A DNA stretch of 64,000 nucleotides from CAYPPG01 sp964412555 (GCA_964412555.1 CAYPPG010000039.1:1-64000); one strand, 5' to 3'; positions 1 to 8,725 are shown, counted from the first letter of the stretch. The notes: a model not told the origin generated them from the sequence alone. Numbers and translations are program-made.

Positions 1-23
1 AAGGAATCTTGCGCGTTGAAAGT

Positions 24-46
24 GCGGGCAGGGATGCCCGCGCTCC
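24..46. repeat. Interspersed palindromic repeat (REP-like), copy 1
   Basis: Inverted repeat GCGGGCA-GGGA-TGCCCGC followed by GCTCC. The same 23 bases recur at 23422-23444, inside a coding gene. It belongs to the family that in the other orientation reads GGAGCGCGGACATC...GTCCGC. Confidence 0.85.
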
Positions 47-243
47 CAGTTAAAATCCTATTGTCTACCACTTGTCATCCATCTTTTATGCGAGCTAAAT
101 ATGGAGAAGCTGCGTTGCTTCTTATCAAGATTTTTATGAAGGGAAAAGAGCAATAGAGCGTTTCTTTCAACTTTAAAAATGAATACATGCGTTATATAAT
201 CGATTTTCCGTTGTACCGCCTTCAAAGAGACATTTGTTGCGGT

Positions 244-260
244 GCCGGCAAGATGCCGGC
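244..260. repeat. Interspersed palindromic repeat, copy 2
   Basis: Perfect inverted repeat GCCGGCA-AGA-TGCCGGC. It shares the (G)CxGGCA...TGCCxGC layout of the other copies but has diverged stem bases that keep pairing, as expected for a hairpin-selected element. Confidence 0.75.
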
Positions 261-352
261 GATACTGTAGATCATATTGGTGGATTTATATATCTCTTTA
301 CTGGTTGAGTAATATCATGACAGAACAACATCATTGCTAAGGAGTAAAAGCT

Positions 353-1594
353 ATGTATCAAAAGATTACCGTTCCCTCTGACGGGAAAAAAATCGAAATC
401 AAAGACGGGAAACTCGTGGTTCCCGACAATCCGATCATTCCGTGTGTGGAAGGGGATGGGATCGGAGTCGACATTTCTCCCGCGATGAGAAAAGTCGTGG
501 ACGCCGCAGTGGAAAAGGCCTATAACGGCAGTAAAAAGATTGCCTGGATGGAGGTTCATGCCGGCGATAAGGCCAACGAAATTTACGGGGAATATCTCCC
601 ACAAGAAACCTTGGATGCCTTTACGGAATTTCATGTGGCGATCAAAGGACCATTGACGACTCCCGTTGGCGGTGGATTTCGTTCCCTCAATGTTTCTATC
701 CGGCAATTGCTGGACTTATATGCTTGCGTAAGACCGGTTCGATATTTCCAAGGCGTTCCCAGCCCCATGAAACGCCCGGATAGGCTGGATGTCGTGATTT
801 TCCGTGAAAATACGGAAGATGTGTATGCGGGGATCGAATGGAAAGAAGGAACTCCAGAAGCACAAAAAATCATCGAATTTATCAATTCGGAAATGGGGAA
901 AAATATCCGGAAGGATTCGGGAATCGGGATCAAACCGATCAGTGTATTCGGAAGTAAACGTTTGATTCGTGGGGCTATCAATTATGCCATCCATCGTGGA
1001 CGTTCTTCCGTCACGCTTGTCCATAAAGGCAATATTATGAAATTCACTGAAGGGGCGTTTCGTGACTGGGGGTATGAATTGGCGAAAGAGGAATTTCCGG
1101 ACAAGTTGATTTCCGAGGACGATGTCTGGAAACAACATGACGGAAAAGTGCCGGAAGGGAAGATTTTAATTAAAGACAGAATTGCCGATTCCATGTTCCA
1201 GCAAGTACTTTTGCGTCCGGATGAGTATGAGGTGGTGGCTACTCCGAATTTGAACGGCGATTATCTCTCCGATGCTTGTGCCGCACAGGTCGGCGGATTG
1301 GGAATGGCGCCCGGTGCCAATATCGGTGATACCGTGGCCGTTTTCGAAGCGACGCATGGAACCGCTCCCAAATATGCAGGCCAAGACAAAGTCAATCCGG
1401 GTTCGTTGATCCTTTCCGGGGTTATGATGCTGGAACATTTGGAATGGTTCGAGGCAGCCAATCTTGTGAACCACGGAATGGAAGAAACCATCAAACAAAA
1501 GCGAGTAACCTATGATCTCGAGCGCCAAATGGAAGGATCAACCTTGTTGAAATGTTCCGAATATGGCGCTGCGATCATCGAAAACATGGATTAA
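353..1594 (+). CDS. icd: NADP-dependent isocitrate dehydrogenase
   Basis: Catalyses oxidative decarboxylation of isocitrate to 2-oxoglutarate in the cytosolic TCA cycle. The 413-residue length matches the bacterial homodimeric Icd family. The sequence shows the isocitrate-binding SLNVSIRQ segment (its first Ser corresponds to the serine phosphorylated in E. coli Icd), the FRENTEDVYAG motif, the metal-site stretch NGDYLSDACAAQVGG, and HGTAPKYAGQDKVNP, whose Lys-Tyr pair matches the NADP-specific E. coli enzyme. The ATG has AAGGAG eight bases upstream. The malate dehydrogenase gene follows about 110 bp downstream on the same strand, so the two TCA genes are probably co-expressed. I see no aceK-like kinase gene in the window. 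Confidence 0.97.
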   Translation: MYQKITVPSDGKKIEIKDGKLVVPDNPIIPCVEGDGIGVDISPAMRKVVDAAVEKAYNGSKKIAWMEVHAGDKANEIYGEYLPQETLDAFTEFHVAIKGPLTTPVGGGFRSLNVSIRQLLDLYACVRPVRYFQGVPSPMKRPDRLDVVIFRENTEDVYAGIEWKEGTPEAQKIIEFINSEMGKNIRKDSGIGIKPISVFGSKRLIRGAINYAIHRGRSSVTLVHKGNIMKFTEGAFRDWGYELAKEEFPDKLISEDDVWKQHDGKVPEGKILIKDRIADSMFQQVLLRPDEYEVVATPNLNGDYLSDACAAQVGGLGMAPGANIGDTVAVFEATHGTAPKYAGQDKVNPGSLILSGVMMLEHLEWFEAANLVNHGMEETIKQKRVTYDLERQMEGSTLLKCSEYGAAIIENMD

Positions 1595-1703
1595 AATTGG
1601 GGATGAAAGTGTTCATCGTTTATTTTTATTGATTCTTTACTGTTTTTGAAAGAAAGTCCGAACAAAAATGCGGGCATAAATTTGAAAGAAAGAGGTGTGT
1701 ATC

Positions 1704-2636
1704 ATGCAGAACAAAATAACCGTCGTAGGAGCTGGTAACGTTGGAGCCACTTGCGCGTTGTTTCTTGCCGAGCAGGAACTCGGGGATGTTGTCCTACTCG
1801 ATATTCTCGAAGGCGTGCCGATGGGGAAAGGTCTCGATATTCTTCAGGCGGGAGCCGTATTGGATTTTGACAGCAAAGTCGTGGGAACCAACGATTATGC
1901 CGATACCGCCAACTCGGATATCGTGGTCATCACCGCCGGTTTGGCGAGAAAGCCAGGGATGGACCGCTTGGATTTGCTCAAGAAAAATGCCGAAATCATC
2001 AGCGGAATTGTGGAGAACATCAAGCAGACTTCTCCGAATGCGATTATTATCATGGTGACCAATCCCATCGATGTGATGGTGTATCTTGCCTATAAGAAAT
2101 CCGGTTTCCCGAGTGAGCGTGTGGTCGGACAGGCGGGGATCCTCGATTCATCCCGGTATGCGACGTTCATCGCCATGGAATTGGGAGTCTCAGTAAAGGA
2201 AGTGAAAGCAATGGTGCTTGGTGGACATGGTGATTCGATGGTACCGCTTCCACGATTTTCGACCGTATCAGGAATTCCGGTGACTGAATTGATTCCTGCC
2301 AATCGTATACAAGCCATCAATGAGCGAACGAAAGTCGGCGGCGGTGAAATCGTAAAACTTCTCGGTTCGGGCAGCGCTTACTATGCCCCGGCGGCGGCCA
2401 GCGTGAAGATGGTGGAATCGATTATCCATGACTCGAATCATGTGCTTCCTTGCTCCGCTTATTTAAACGGACAGTATGGAATTTCTGATTTATATGTCGG
2501 CGTTCCGGTCAAATTGGGCAAAGACGGTGTGACGGAAGTGGTTGAACTCAAACTGGATCCGCATGAAAAAGAAGCTTTATTGAATTCCGCTGAAATTTAT
2601 AAAAAGAGTATTAGCGAAATCAGCGATTATATTTAA
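1704..2636 (+). CDS. mdh: Malate dehydrogenase, lactate-dehydrogenase-like type
   Basis: Interconverts malate and oxaloacetate with NAD. About 310 residues. An N-terminal Rossmann motif VGAGNVGAT is followed by the acidic strand end VVLLDI, the substrate-loop region GLARKPGMDRLDLL, the NPIDVM stretch with a catalytic-site Asn, and GGHGDSMVPL with the catalytic His. This is the MDH form related to LDH rather than the mitochondrial or E. coli form. I place the start at the ATG at 1704, because AGAAAGAGG lies just upstream; a GTG three codons earlier would sit inside that ribosome site. It follows icd, and a strong terminator follows it, which closes the two-gene unit. Confidence 0.95.
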   Translation: MQNKITVVGAGNVGATCALFLAEQELGDVVLLDILEGVPMGKGLDILQAGAVLDFDSKVVGTNDYADTANSDIVVITAGLARKPGMDRLDLLKKNAEIISGIVENIKQTSPNAIIIMVTNPIDVMVYLAYKKSGFPSERVVGQAGILDSSRYATFIAMELGVSVKEVKAMVLGGHGDSMVPLPRFSTVSGIPVTELIPANRIQAINERTKVGGGEIVKLLGSGSAYYAPAAASVKMVESIIHDSNHVLPCSAYLNGQYGISDLYVGVPVKLGKDGVTEVVELKLDPHEKEALLNSAEIYKKSISEISDYI

Positions 2637-2662
2637 TTGTGATATTGTTATTGAAAAAATGA

Positions 2663-2720
2663 CTCTCGCCGGGTGGATTGATTCGTATTGCGAATGGTCC
2701 TGCTCGGCGAGAGCTTTTTT
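2663..2720 (+). terminator. Rho-independent terminator of icd-mdh
   Basis: Stem CTCTCGCCG (2663-2671) pairs perfectly with CGGCGAGAG (2705-2713) and is followed by C and six T. The loop carries its own small hairpin (ATTCG-TATTG-CGAAT). It lies 26 bp after the mdh stop. Confidence 0.9.
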
Positions 2721-2773
2721 ATTTTCACAATATCGGTAAAATGAAATAAGATTCTAACTTCAGGAAATCGCGG

Positions 2774-3424
2774 ATGAAAATAAAATTTATAGGACATGCA
2801 TGTTTTTTATTGACAGATGATGAAGGAACCCGGATTATCACGGACCCGTATAAATCCGGTTCTTATGGCGGGGCGTTGATGTATGGCCCAATTATGGATG
2901 CGGCGGATATTGCCGTTGTGAGCCATGATCATGAAGATCATGCGGATGTTCAAAGTTTACCGACTCGTCCTCTCATGGTGCGTACGGATGCGGTTGTCCG
3001 CGGAATCGATTTCGATACGATCGATACGTATCATGACAATGAACAAGGAGCAGAGCGGGGAAACAATCGTGTCACCTGTTTCATTCTGGATGAAATTCGT
3101 GTTTGCCATATGGGCGATTTGGGCCATGTTCTTTCGGAAGAGCAAGTGAAAGAAGTGGGAAAGGTGGATATCCTTCTGATTCCAGTTGGAGGAAATTTCA
3201 CGATAGGTCCACAGGAAGCGACACAAATTGTCAATGATCTTCAACCACGGATCGTCATCCCCATGCATTTCAAAACCGATAAATGTGCGTTTCCGATTGA
3301 ACCGGTGGATTCATTTCTGGAGGGGAAATCACCGGTGCGGCACGCCAGTGCGAGTGAAGTGGTGATTCATAAGGAAGATTTACCGGAAGAACGTACATAC
3401 TTATATTTACCTCCCAGCAATTAG
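2774..3424 (+). CDS. Metallo-beta-lactamase-fold hydrolase (UlaG/UPF0173-like)
   Basis: A 216-residue soluble protein of the metallo-beta-lactamase superfamily. It opens with the family signature GHACFLL, carries the metal-binding cluster SHDHEDHAD, later GDLGH with a second-shell His/Asp, and ends with a PMHFKTDKC stretch typical of the UPF0173/UlaG-like group. These proteins hydrolyse varied substrates (lactones, phosphoesters), and the physiological substrate cannot be read from the sequence. The gene starts after the mdh terminator and is followed 58 bp later by the PII gene, so they may share a transcript. The absence of a signal peptide points to the cytosol. Confidence 0.85.
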   Translation: MKIKFIGHACFLLTDDEGTRIITDPYKSGSYGGALMYGPIMDAADIAVVSHDHEDHADVQSLPTRPLMVRTDAVVRGIDFDTIDTYHDNEQGAERGNNRVTCFILDEIRVCHMGDLGHVLSEEQVKEVGKVDILLIPVGGNFTIGPQEATQIVNDLQPRIVIPMHFKTDKCAFPIEPVDSFLEGKSPVRHASASEVVIHKEDLPEERTYLYLPPSN

Positions 3425-3482
3425 TTCTCATGCGGGGGATTGAATGGATGAGAGCTAGGATACGATAAGGAATACAACATCG

Positions 3483-3821
3483 ATGAAAAAAATCGAGGCT
3501 ATTATTAAACCGTTTAAATTGGATGAAGTGAAAGATGCGTTGAATGATATCGGTATTGTCGGCTTGACGATCTCGGAAGTCCGGGGCTTTGGACGGCAGA
3601 AAGGCCATAAAGAATTGTTTCGCGGCAGCGAATATGTGGTCGATCTTCTACCGAAAGTGAAGATTGAAATCATCGTGAAAGAAGAATTATGTGCCAAAGT
3701 TGTAGAAGTCATCATGTCCACTGCCCGAACCGGTAATATCGGCGATGGGAAAATTTTTGTTTCCGATTTACAGGAAGTCTATCGAATCCGAACCGGCGAA
3801 GAAGGTTCAAACGCTATATGA
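3483..3821 (+). CDS. glnB: Nitrogen regulatory protein P-II
   Basis: A trimeric signal protein that reads ATP/ADP and 2-oxoglutarate and controls nitrogen metabolism through partner proteins. The 112 residues match the family length. The opening MKKIEAIIKPFKLDEVKDAL is the PII signature. Tyr51 in the T-loop (RGSEYVVDLLPK) is the residue uridylylated in many bacteria. TGNIGDGKIFV is the ATP-binding B-loop/C-loop region. Ribosome site AAGGAA precedes the ATG. No amtB, glnA or glnD lies nearby; instead the downstream gene begins six bases after the stop and encodes a glycosyltransferase-like protein. GlnB versus GlnK cannot be separated from sequence alone. Confidence 0.95.
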   Translation: MKKIEAIIKPFKLDEVKDALNDIGIVGLTISEVRGFGRQKGHKELFRGSEYVVDLLPKVKIEIIVKEELCAKVVEVIMSTARTGNIGDGKIFVSDLQEVYRIRTGEEGSNAI

Positions 3822-3827
3822 TGGAAT

Positions 3828-5633
3828 ATGATATCGAGTGAATCGATACACGAACTTTTCGAATGGAATTCCAAAGCACTTGCCTTTCGATATCCGCAGT
3901 ATTTAATTGATTTTTTATCGGACGCAAATCGAACTTCGATTTCTTGTTCATTGGACAATACAAAACAAATTCAAGTTGATCAGGTTTACCAACTTGATAT
4001 TCGTTGTTTTGTGCTTATTCGAGCCATAGAATTGAAAGCATTGTATTCCCGGATTGCCGGAAACAAATCACAGGGAATAATCCTCATTGAACCGGACTTT
4101 ACAAAACTTACTACTTTTTTTTGCCGGAAAGATTTCCGCGAAGAATTACTTTCCCCTTATGTTCATTGGATTGTGGGCGAACGATGGCAGGAACATCTTT
4201 CGAATTTGATTCAAGAACTTGGACTGTTTCATCTTCCTCCTGGTGTCTTTCGGTTTATACCGGAATCCTCTCGTAATCAGGATGAATTGTTTCCATTGTT
4301 GAATGATGTGAAAAAATTGTTCGCAAAAACCATGCGGACACAAATCCATCATTTCAATACTCAAAGAGATCTCTTTTTGCGAAAATCCCCAAACACTCTT
4401 AAGACAGAGCCATGCAAAATATGGGCGCATGTGGAACCGAAATCCGCTGTGTACAGCCGCATGACCCGTTCACTTCTACAGGGATTTGCACAATTGGGGT
4501 GTGAAGTTCATCTTTCCGATTTTCGCAATGAATGGTGTGCCCGGGAAAAAGTGATGAGCGAGTTGATCCGCTTTTCTCCTGATGTGGTTTTCTTTTTGAA
4601 CGGCCCTTCATTCAATCGTTTCCGGTATCTTGGACTTCCGGAGAATCTTGCTGAACGTTTATCTTGCCGGCGTATCACATGGTATGTGGATCATCCTCGC
4701 TTTTTAAGTGGTTTCGAAAGCCATGCGCAATGGTGTCAATATGATGATGCCGGTGTCATCGATCAGACTTTTTTTTCGGAATTCGAAAATCCCAAGCCGC
4801 GTACTCTTTTCCACCTCCCCCATGCGGTGATGATCGACCGAAAAGGGAGAGATATTCCAGATTACCGTTTTCCGATTGTTTATGTTGGCAGTCTGGTCGA
4901 TCCACGAAAATCATTAGAGTCTCTTTCCTCGAAGGCGCGCGTTTCTTTTGATGAGATTCTCACGGAGTATAAAAAACGGCGCGCTATTCCTTTTCTTACA
5001 ATCATAGATACTATGAATCCTTCTTCTTCTGTCCTGGATGAACTTGTTCAATGCGCTACTCAATTCAATATCAACAGGATGAGTAAACAGTTTTCTACTC
5101 CTCTGTTGAATTTGGAGTATTATTGCTATGTCGCGTCGACATTTTATACCCGTTCCGAGTATGTAACAGCTTTATTGCCTCTCGGTCTTCATGTGTTTGG
5201 CCCGGATGATTGGCTTGCCATTCTTGGTGATCAATATCGAGACCGGCACCACGGATTAATCGATGCGGCGGATTTGCCGGACTGCTATGCCTCTGCGGAA
5301 ATCAATCTTAATTTTCATAGCGCGCAATGCCCCACCTGCTTGAATAACCGGGATTTTGATATTCCTTATGCGGAGGGATTTTTACTCTCCGATTGGGTGG
5401 AAGACTCCGATAAAGGATTTTTGCAGGATGGGGAACATTTTCGGACTTTCCACAATCCCGATGATTTAGTAGAGAAGGTGTACTATTATTTGAAACATCC
5501 GGATGAGGCACAAGAGATTCGGCAGAATGGCAGTGAATGGGTTACAAAGAATCACACAATGCTGCATCGTGCCGAATTAATATTGAAACAAGTCTATCCG
5601 GATTTCAGGGATTTCCAATTACAAAATGAATGA
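3828..5633 (+). CDS. CgeB-like glycosyltransferase-family protein
   Basis: A 601-residue protein without signal peptide. The N-terminal ~190 residues resemble no family I can name. From about residue 200 the sequence (MTRSLLQGFAQLGCEVHLSD, FSPDVVFFLNGPSFN, TWYVDHPRF) matches the N-lobe of CgeB/DUF3880-type GT-B proteins. The C-terminal ~130 residues (CYASAEINLNFHS, CLNNRDFDIPYAEGFLLSD, GEHFRTFHNPDDLVEKVYYYLKHPDEA) match the Glyco_trans_1_2 C-lobe. It probably transfers a sugar to a protein or surface glycan; substrate unknown. It starts six bases after the PII stop and overlaps the next gene by eight bases, so all three look translationally linked. Confidence 0.75.
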   Translation: MISSESIHELFEWNSKALAFRYPQYLIDFLSDANRTSISCSLDNTKQIQVDQVYQLDIRCFVLIRAIELKALYSRIAGNKSQGIILIEPDFTKLTTFFCRKDFREELLSPYVHWIVGERWQEHLSNLIQELGLFHLPPGVFRFIPESSRNQDELFPLLNDVKKLFAKTMRTQIHHFNTQRDLFLRKSPNTLKTEPCKIWAHVEPKSAVYSRMTRSLLQGFAQLGCEVHLSDFRNEWCAREKVMSELIRFSPDVVFFLNGPSFNRFRYLGLPENLAERLSCRRITWYVDHPRFLSGFESHAQWCQYDDAGVIDQTFFSEFENPKPRTLFHLPHAVMIDRKGRDIPDYRFPIVYVGSLVDPRKSLESLSSKARVSFDEILTEYKKRRAIPFLTIIDTMNPSSSVLDELVQCATQFNINRMSKQFSTPLLNLEYYCYVASTFYTRSEYVTALLPLGLHVFGPDDWLAILGDQYRDRHHGLIDAADLPDCYASAEINLNFHSAQCPTCLNNRDFDIPYAEGFLLSDWVEDSDKGFLQDGEHFRTFHNPDDLVEKVYYYLKHPDEAQEIRQNGSEWVTKNHTMLHRAELILKQVYPDFRDFQLQNE

Positions 5634-6561
5634 AACGCATCCTATTTTTGCAAAAAACATAGACAGCCTTAAGCAATACTATCCGAATTTGTTCTCTTTG
5701 CTTCATGAAGCTTATGATGATGTGGAACTTCATCGTCGCGAAGACGGATATCTTTATGCGCAATGTAAACGGGGGGATTGTTGGTATACTGTTTCAAAAA
5801 ACGAATCGATTTCCGCCGATCTTTATTCATTCCGTCAAGAAATTCGAACGGCTGTGGGAAATGGAACCGAGTTGATTTTTCTGCTGGGGATCGGCTTGGG
5901 ATATCGCCTGTGCGCCGCTGTCGAAACGCTAGAATCATGCAAAGAAGGCTATTTGGTTGTTTTAGAGGAATCTCCATCCTTGTTCGATGCTTCCTGTCAT
6001 TGTTCCGATTTACGATCTGTCTTTTCTTCCGATTTTTGTGAATTGATTGTTGATTCGGATTTGGAAAATACTGCATGGAAGCGAATCGAACAGCAATCAT
6101 GGTATGGCGCAAAAAAAAGTCTCTTTTTTTGGGGCTATCAAACCGATCAAACTGCCTATCAACCCCCCTATTCCCAAATGGCAGAGCGTCTTATGCGGTG
6201 GATAACCGCCGAACAACAAAATTTATTATCCCGCTGGAGAAAATGGTTGGAAACGAAAAATACACAAAAGAACTCGGGAAAGTGTTTCCTTGTTATTTAT
6301 CATAAAAACGATCAAAAAAATATCTATAATGATTTATCAAAATCAGTATTACTGATACCGGATGATCATTCAATGGTAGAATGCCCCATCGACACAAAAC
6401 GTTTTCGTTCTCAAACCTATCTCATGCAGCGAATTCTGGAATTCGATCCGGATCAATTGATTTGGTGGAAAGTTCCACTCGGAACATGGCTTCCGGATGA
6501 AGTATTTAAATCTCTTCCGATACCCAGCCGAACTCTATCCTGCGCAATGTATGGAAAATAA
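5626..6561 (+). CDS. Motility-accessory-factor-like (Maf/MptE-like) protein, partner of the CgeB-like gene
   Basis: A 311-residue soluble protein. Residues ~75-110 (TELIFLLGIGLGYRLCAAVE, YLVVLEESPSLFDA) resemble the GxGLGY nucleotide-sugar-type motif and following acidic strand seen in Maf/DUF115 proteins, a group that includes flagellin glycosyltransferases. The protein is shorter than full Maf proteins (usually 500-700 residues) and seems to lack the second half. The ATG overlaps the end of the CgeB-like gene by eight bases, so the two are almost certainly co-translated. No flagellin gene is in the window, so a flagellar role is only a possibility. Family assignment is tentative. Confidence 0.5.
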   Translation: MNETHPIFAKNIDSLKQYYPNLFSLLHEAYDDVELHRREDGYLYAQCKRGDCWYTVSKNESISADLYSFRQEIRTAVGNGTELIFLLGIGLGYRLCAAVETLESCKEGYLVVLEESPSLFDASCHCSDLRSVFSSDFCELIVDSDLENTAWKRIEQQSWYGAKKSLFFWGYQTDQTAYQPPYSQMAERLMRWITAEQQNLLSRWRKWLETKNTQKNSGKCFLVIYHKNDQKNIYNDLSKSVLLIPDDHSMVECPIDTKRFRSQTYLMQRILEFDPDQLIWWKVPLGTWLPDEVFKSLPIPSRTLSCAMYGK

Positions 6562-6574
6562 TCTCAAATTCTAG

Positions 6575-6602
6575 TTGCAATTCAGTTGCATGTAGGTACA
6601 AT
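6575..6602 (+). promoter_or_regulatory. Candidate Zur operator over the promoter of the zinc-uptake operon
   Basis: Perfect inverted repeat TGCAA-TTCAG-TTGCA at 6576-6590. It overlaps a -35-like TTGCAA (6575-6580), which is 16 bp from a -10-like TACAAT (6597-6602). A repressor bound here would block the promoter. The predicted start of transcription (about 6609) almost coincides with the ATG at 6610, so the message could be leaderless or nearly so. Operator identity is inferred from position and symmetry only. Confidence 0.55.
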
Positions 6603-6609
6603 AATAGCT

Positions 6610-7080
6610 ATGATGTGCTCGAACACGGAAGAGAAAGCCGGAAAGATCATCCGGGAAAACAATTTGCGCTGCACGAAAAATCGGCTCGCTATTTTGGGAA
6701 TTTTGCTTGATTCGGATGTGCCTTTAACGCATGAGGAAATTCTGATGCAACTCAGAGATTCCGGAATCAATCGAGTGACGATTTATCGCGGGCTTCAATC
6801 TTTTTTGGAGAAAGGTATTGTCCATCGTGTCGAAGCGGGGGACCGGTTGTGGCGATTTGCCGTCTGCGGGTGCAAGAGCAGGACTCATTGTCACCCCCAT
6901 TTCACTTGCCGCGCCTGTGGGCGTGTAGAATGTTTATTCCAGTATCCCTTGCCGATCATTACCGACCCGGCGCCGGGATATCAAGTTGAAGAACAGGAAG
7001 TGTATTTGCGCGGAATCTGTGCCGATTGTTCGAGTAAATCTCCTGAAAACTTTTTGGATGAAAGAATGGATAAAAAATGA
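6610..7080 (+). CDS. zur: Fur-family regulator, probably zinc-responsive (Zur)
   Basis: A 156-residue Fur-family repressor. The winged helix includes LTHEEILMQLRDSGINR and the recognition stretch VTIYRGLQSF. The HPHF motif and two CxxC pairs (CRAC, residues 100-103; CADC, 137-140) form the usual metal sites. Extra cysteines lie in CGCKSRTHC (86-94). A TTG at 6586 would also be in frame but lies inside the operator, so I choose ATG 6610 (or 6613). The stop overlaps the znuA start (ATGA), making the regulator the first gene of the zinc-import operon it presumably represses. Zinc specificity is inferred from this context; Fur or Mur are less likely. Confidence 0.85.
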   Translation: MMCSNTEEKAGKIIRENNLRCTKNRLAILGILLDSDVPLTHEEILMQLRDSGINRVTIYRGLQSFLEKGIVHRVEAGDRLWRFAVCGCKSRTHCHPHFTCRACGRVECLFQYPLPIITDPAPGYQVEEQEVYLRGICADCSSKSPENFLDERMDKK

Positions 7081-7988
7081 ACACAGTGAACAAGATCATA
7101 TATATATTCTTATTTATTTTCATTGGGATGAGTGCCGGTTTTTCACAGGCGATGGACAAGAAAATCAAAGCCTTTGTGAGCATTCTCCCTTTATCCAATT
7201 TTGTTGAGCGTGTAGGAGGGGAGCAGGTCGATGTGTCGGTTCTGGTCGGTCCCGGTCAGAACCCGGCGACTTATGAACCCACTCCTCAACAAATGGTGAA
7301 ACTTTCAGAGGCACAAATTTATTTTCGCATTGGCGTTCCCTTCGAGAACGCTTGGATGTCACGTATCACACGCAACAATCCGGATATGAAAGTAGTGGAC
7401 CTTCGAAAAGGGATTGAACTTCGTTCCATGAAATCGCATCATCACCATTCGCATGGAGAAAACGAGAGCGCCGTTCATGATGAGGATGGTAACGACGGAG
7501 GATTCAAAAATCCTCACACATGGCTGAATCCACGATTGGTCAAGGTTCAAGCCACTACGATTTGCGGGACATTGAAAGAATTAAATGCCAATCATGCGGA
7601 AATCTATCAAGAAAATCTGAGCCAATTTCATAATGATCTTGACCAACTTGACCAGTATATCCGTCAAAAAATGAAGGATGTTCGAAGGCGTAATTTCCTG
7701 GTGTTTCATCCAGCCTGGGGTTATTTTGCGGATGCGTATCATCTCGAGCAGATTCCAATCGAAATTGAAGGGAAAGAACCGACAGCGCGCCGGCTCGCCG
7801 AAGCCATTCAGCTAGCGAAAAGAGAGAATATCCAAACAATTTTTGTGCAGCAACAATTCAATCAAAGTACCGCCAAAGCCATCGCCCGGGCGATAGGCGG
7901 CCAAGTGGTTACGGTGGACCCGCTGGCCGAAAATTACCTGGAAAATATGCGAGACATTGCTGACAAATTCGTAGAGGCGTTACGATGA
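7077..7988 (+). CDS. znuA: Zinc ABC transporter, periplasmic binding protein
   Basis: A cluster-A1 metal-binding lipocalin-like solute receptor of 303 residues, delivering zinc to ZnuB. A signal peptide covers about residues 1-25 (hydrophobic IIYIFLFIFIGMSAGF). A His-rich mobile loop lies at 121-134 (HHHHSH...H), as in zinc-specific ZnuA. Likely ligands His147 (NPHTWLNP), His211 (FHPAWGYF) and Asp281 (VDPLAENY) are present. The first canonical His is replaced: where most family members read DPHxYEPTP this one reads NPATYEPTP, with Ala64. It overlaps the regulator by four bases and znuC by four bases. Manganese specificity is less likely given the His loop. Confidence 0.92.
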   Translation: MNTVNKIIYIFLFIFIGMSAGFSQAMDKKIKAFVSILPLSNFVERVGGEQVDVSVLVGPGQNPATYEPTPQQMVKLSEAQIYFRIGVPFENAWMSRITRNNPDMKVVDLRKGIELRSMKSHHHHSHGENESAVHDEDGNDGGFKNPHTWLNPRLVKVQATTICGTLKELNANHAEIYQENLSQFHNDLDQLDQYIRQKMKDVRRRNFLVFHPAWGYFADAYHLEQIPIEIEGKEPTARRLAEAIQLAKRENIQTIFVQQQFNQSTAKAIARAIGGQVVTVDPLAENYLENMRDIADKFVEALR

Positions 7989-8725
7989 ACGATCAATCGC
8001 CAGTCGTGAAAACCGATCAACTTTCCTTTCGATATAACGCGGAAAACGTGCTGAAAGACGTGTCTTTATCTGTCGAAAAAGGAGATTTTCTCGGCATCGT
8101 TGGTCCGAACGGAAGCGGGAAGACAACCTTGCTGAAAATTATCCTTGGCTTGCTGAAACCGGATTCAGGATCGATCGAGGTGTTAGGCACTACTCCACAA
8201 CAGGCTTCATCCCATATCGGTTATGTTCCCCAGCAAGTGAATATGGACCGTAATTTTCCGATCAATATCCTCGACGTCGTTCTTCTCGGTTGTCTGAACG
8301 AGCGCCCTTTTTTTGGCCGTTATAGTAAACGGGAGAAAGAAAAAGCGAAAGAGGCGCTACAAGAGGTCGACTTGTATGATTTACGAAATCGGCGCTTTGG
8401 AACACTTTCCGGCGGGGAACGGCAGCGTGTCTTGATTGCACGTGCTTTAGTCGGACATCCTCAACTATTAATTATGGATGAACCGACATCAAATATCGAC
8501 AGTTGGTCTCAAAACCGGATTTATGAATTGCTGCAAGAACTGAATCAACGCTGTACGATTCTCCTGGTTTCTCATGATTTGGGAGTCGTGTCCAAGCATG
8601 TCAATCGGGTGGCCTGTTTGAACCGAACGTTGGTCATTCATCCGACAAAAGAAATTACAGGGGATTCCATCAGGTCTATGTATCAAACACCGGTCAATCT
8701 CGTCGATCACGAGATGCATTTATGA
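7985..8725 (+). CDS. znuC: Zinc ABC transporter, ATPase subunit
   Basis: A 246-residue ABC ATPase that powers zinc import at the inner membrane. Walker A is GPNGSGKTT (about residues 39-47), followed by the Q-loop YVPQQVNMD, ABC signature LSGGERQRV, Walker B LLIMDEPTSN and the switch His in LVSHD. Its start overlaps the znuA stop in ATGA, which suggests coupled translation. An 83-bp gap carrying a palindromic repeat separates it from znuB. Confidence 0.95.
   Translation: MNDQSPVVKTDQLSFRYNAENVLKDVSLSVEKGDFLGIVGPNGSGKTTLLKIILGLLKPDSGSIEVLGTTPQQASSHIGYVPQQVNMDRNFPINILDVVLLGCLNERPFFGRYSKREKEKAKEALQEVDLYDLRNRRFGTLSGGERQRVLIARALVGHPQLLIMDEPTSNIDSWSQNRIYELLQELNQRCTILLVSHDLGVVSKHVNRVACLNRTLVIHPTKEITGDSIRSMYQTPVNLVDHEMHL

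Larger units (their letters stand above)
1..352. other. Gene-free stretch upstream of icd
   Basis: I see no convincing coding sequence here. The stretch holds two copies of the interspersed palindromic repeat (24-46 and 244-260). The icd ribosome site AAGGAG is at 339-344. No clear -35/-10 pair was found. Confidence 0.6.
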
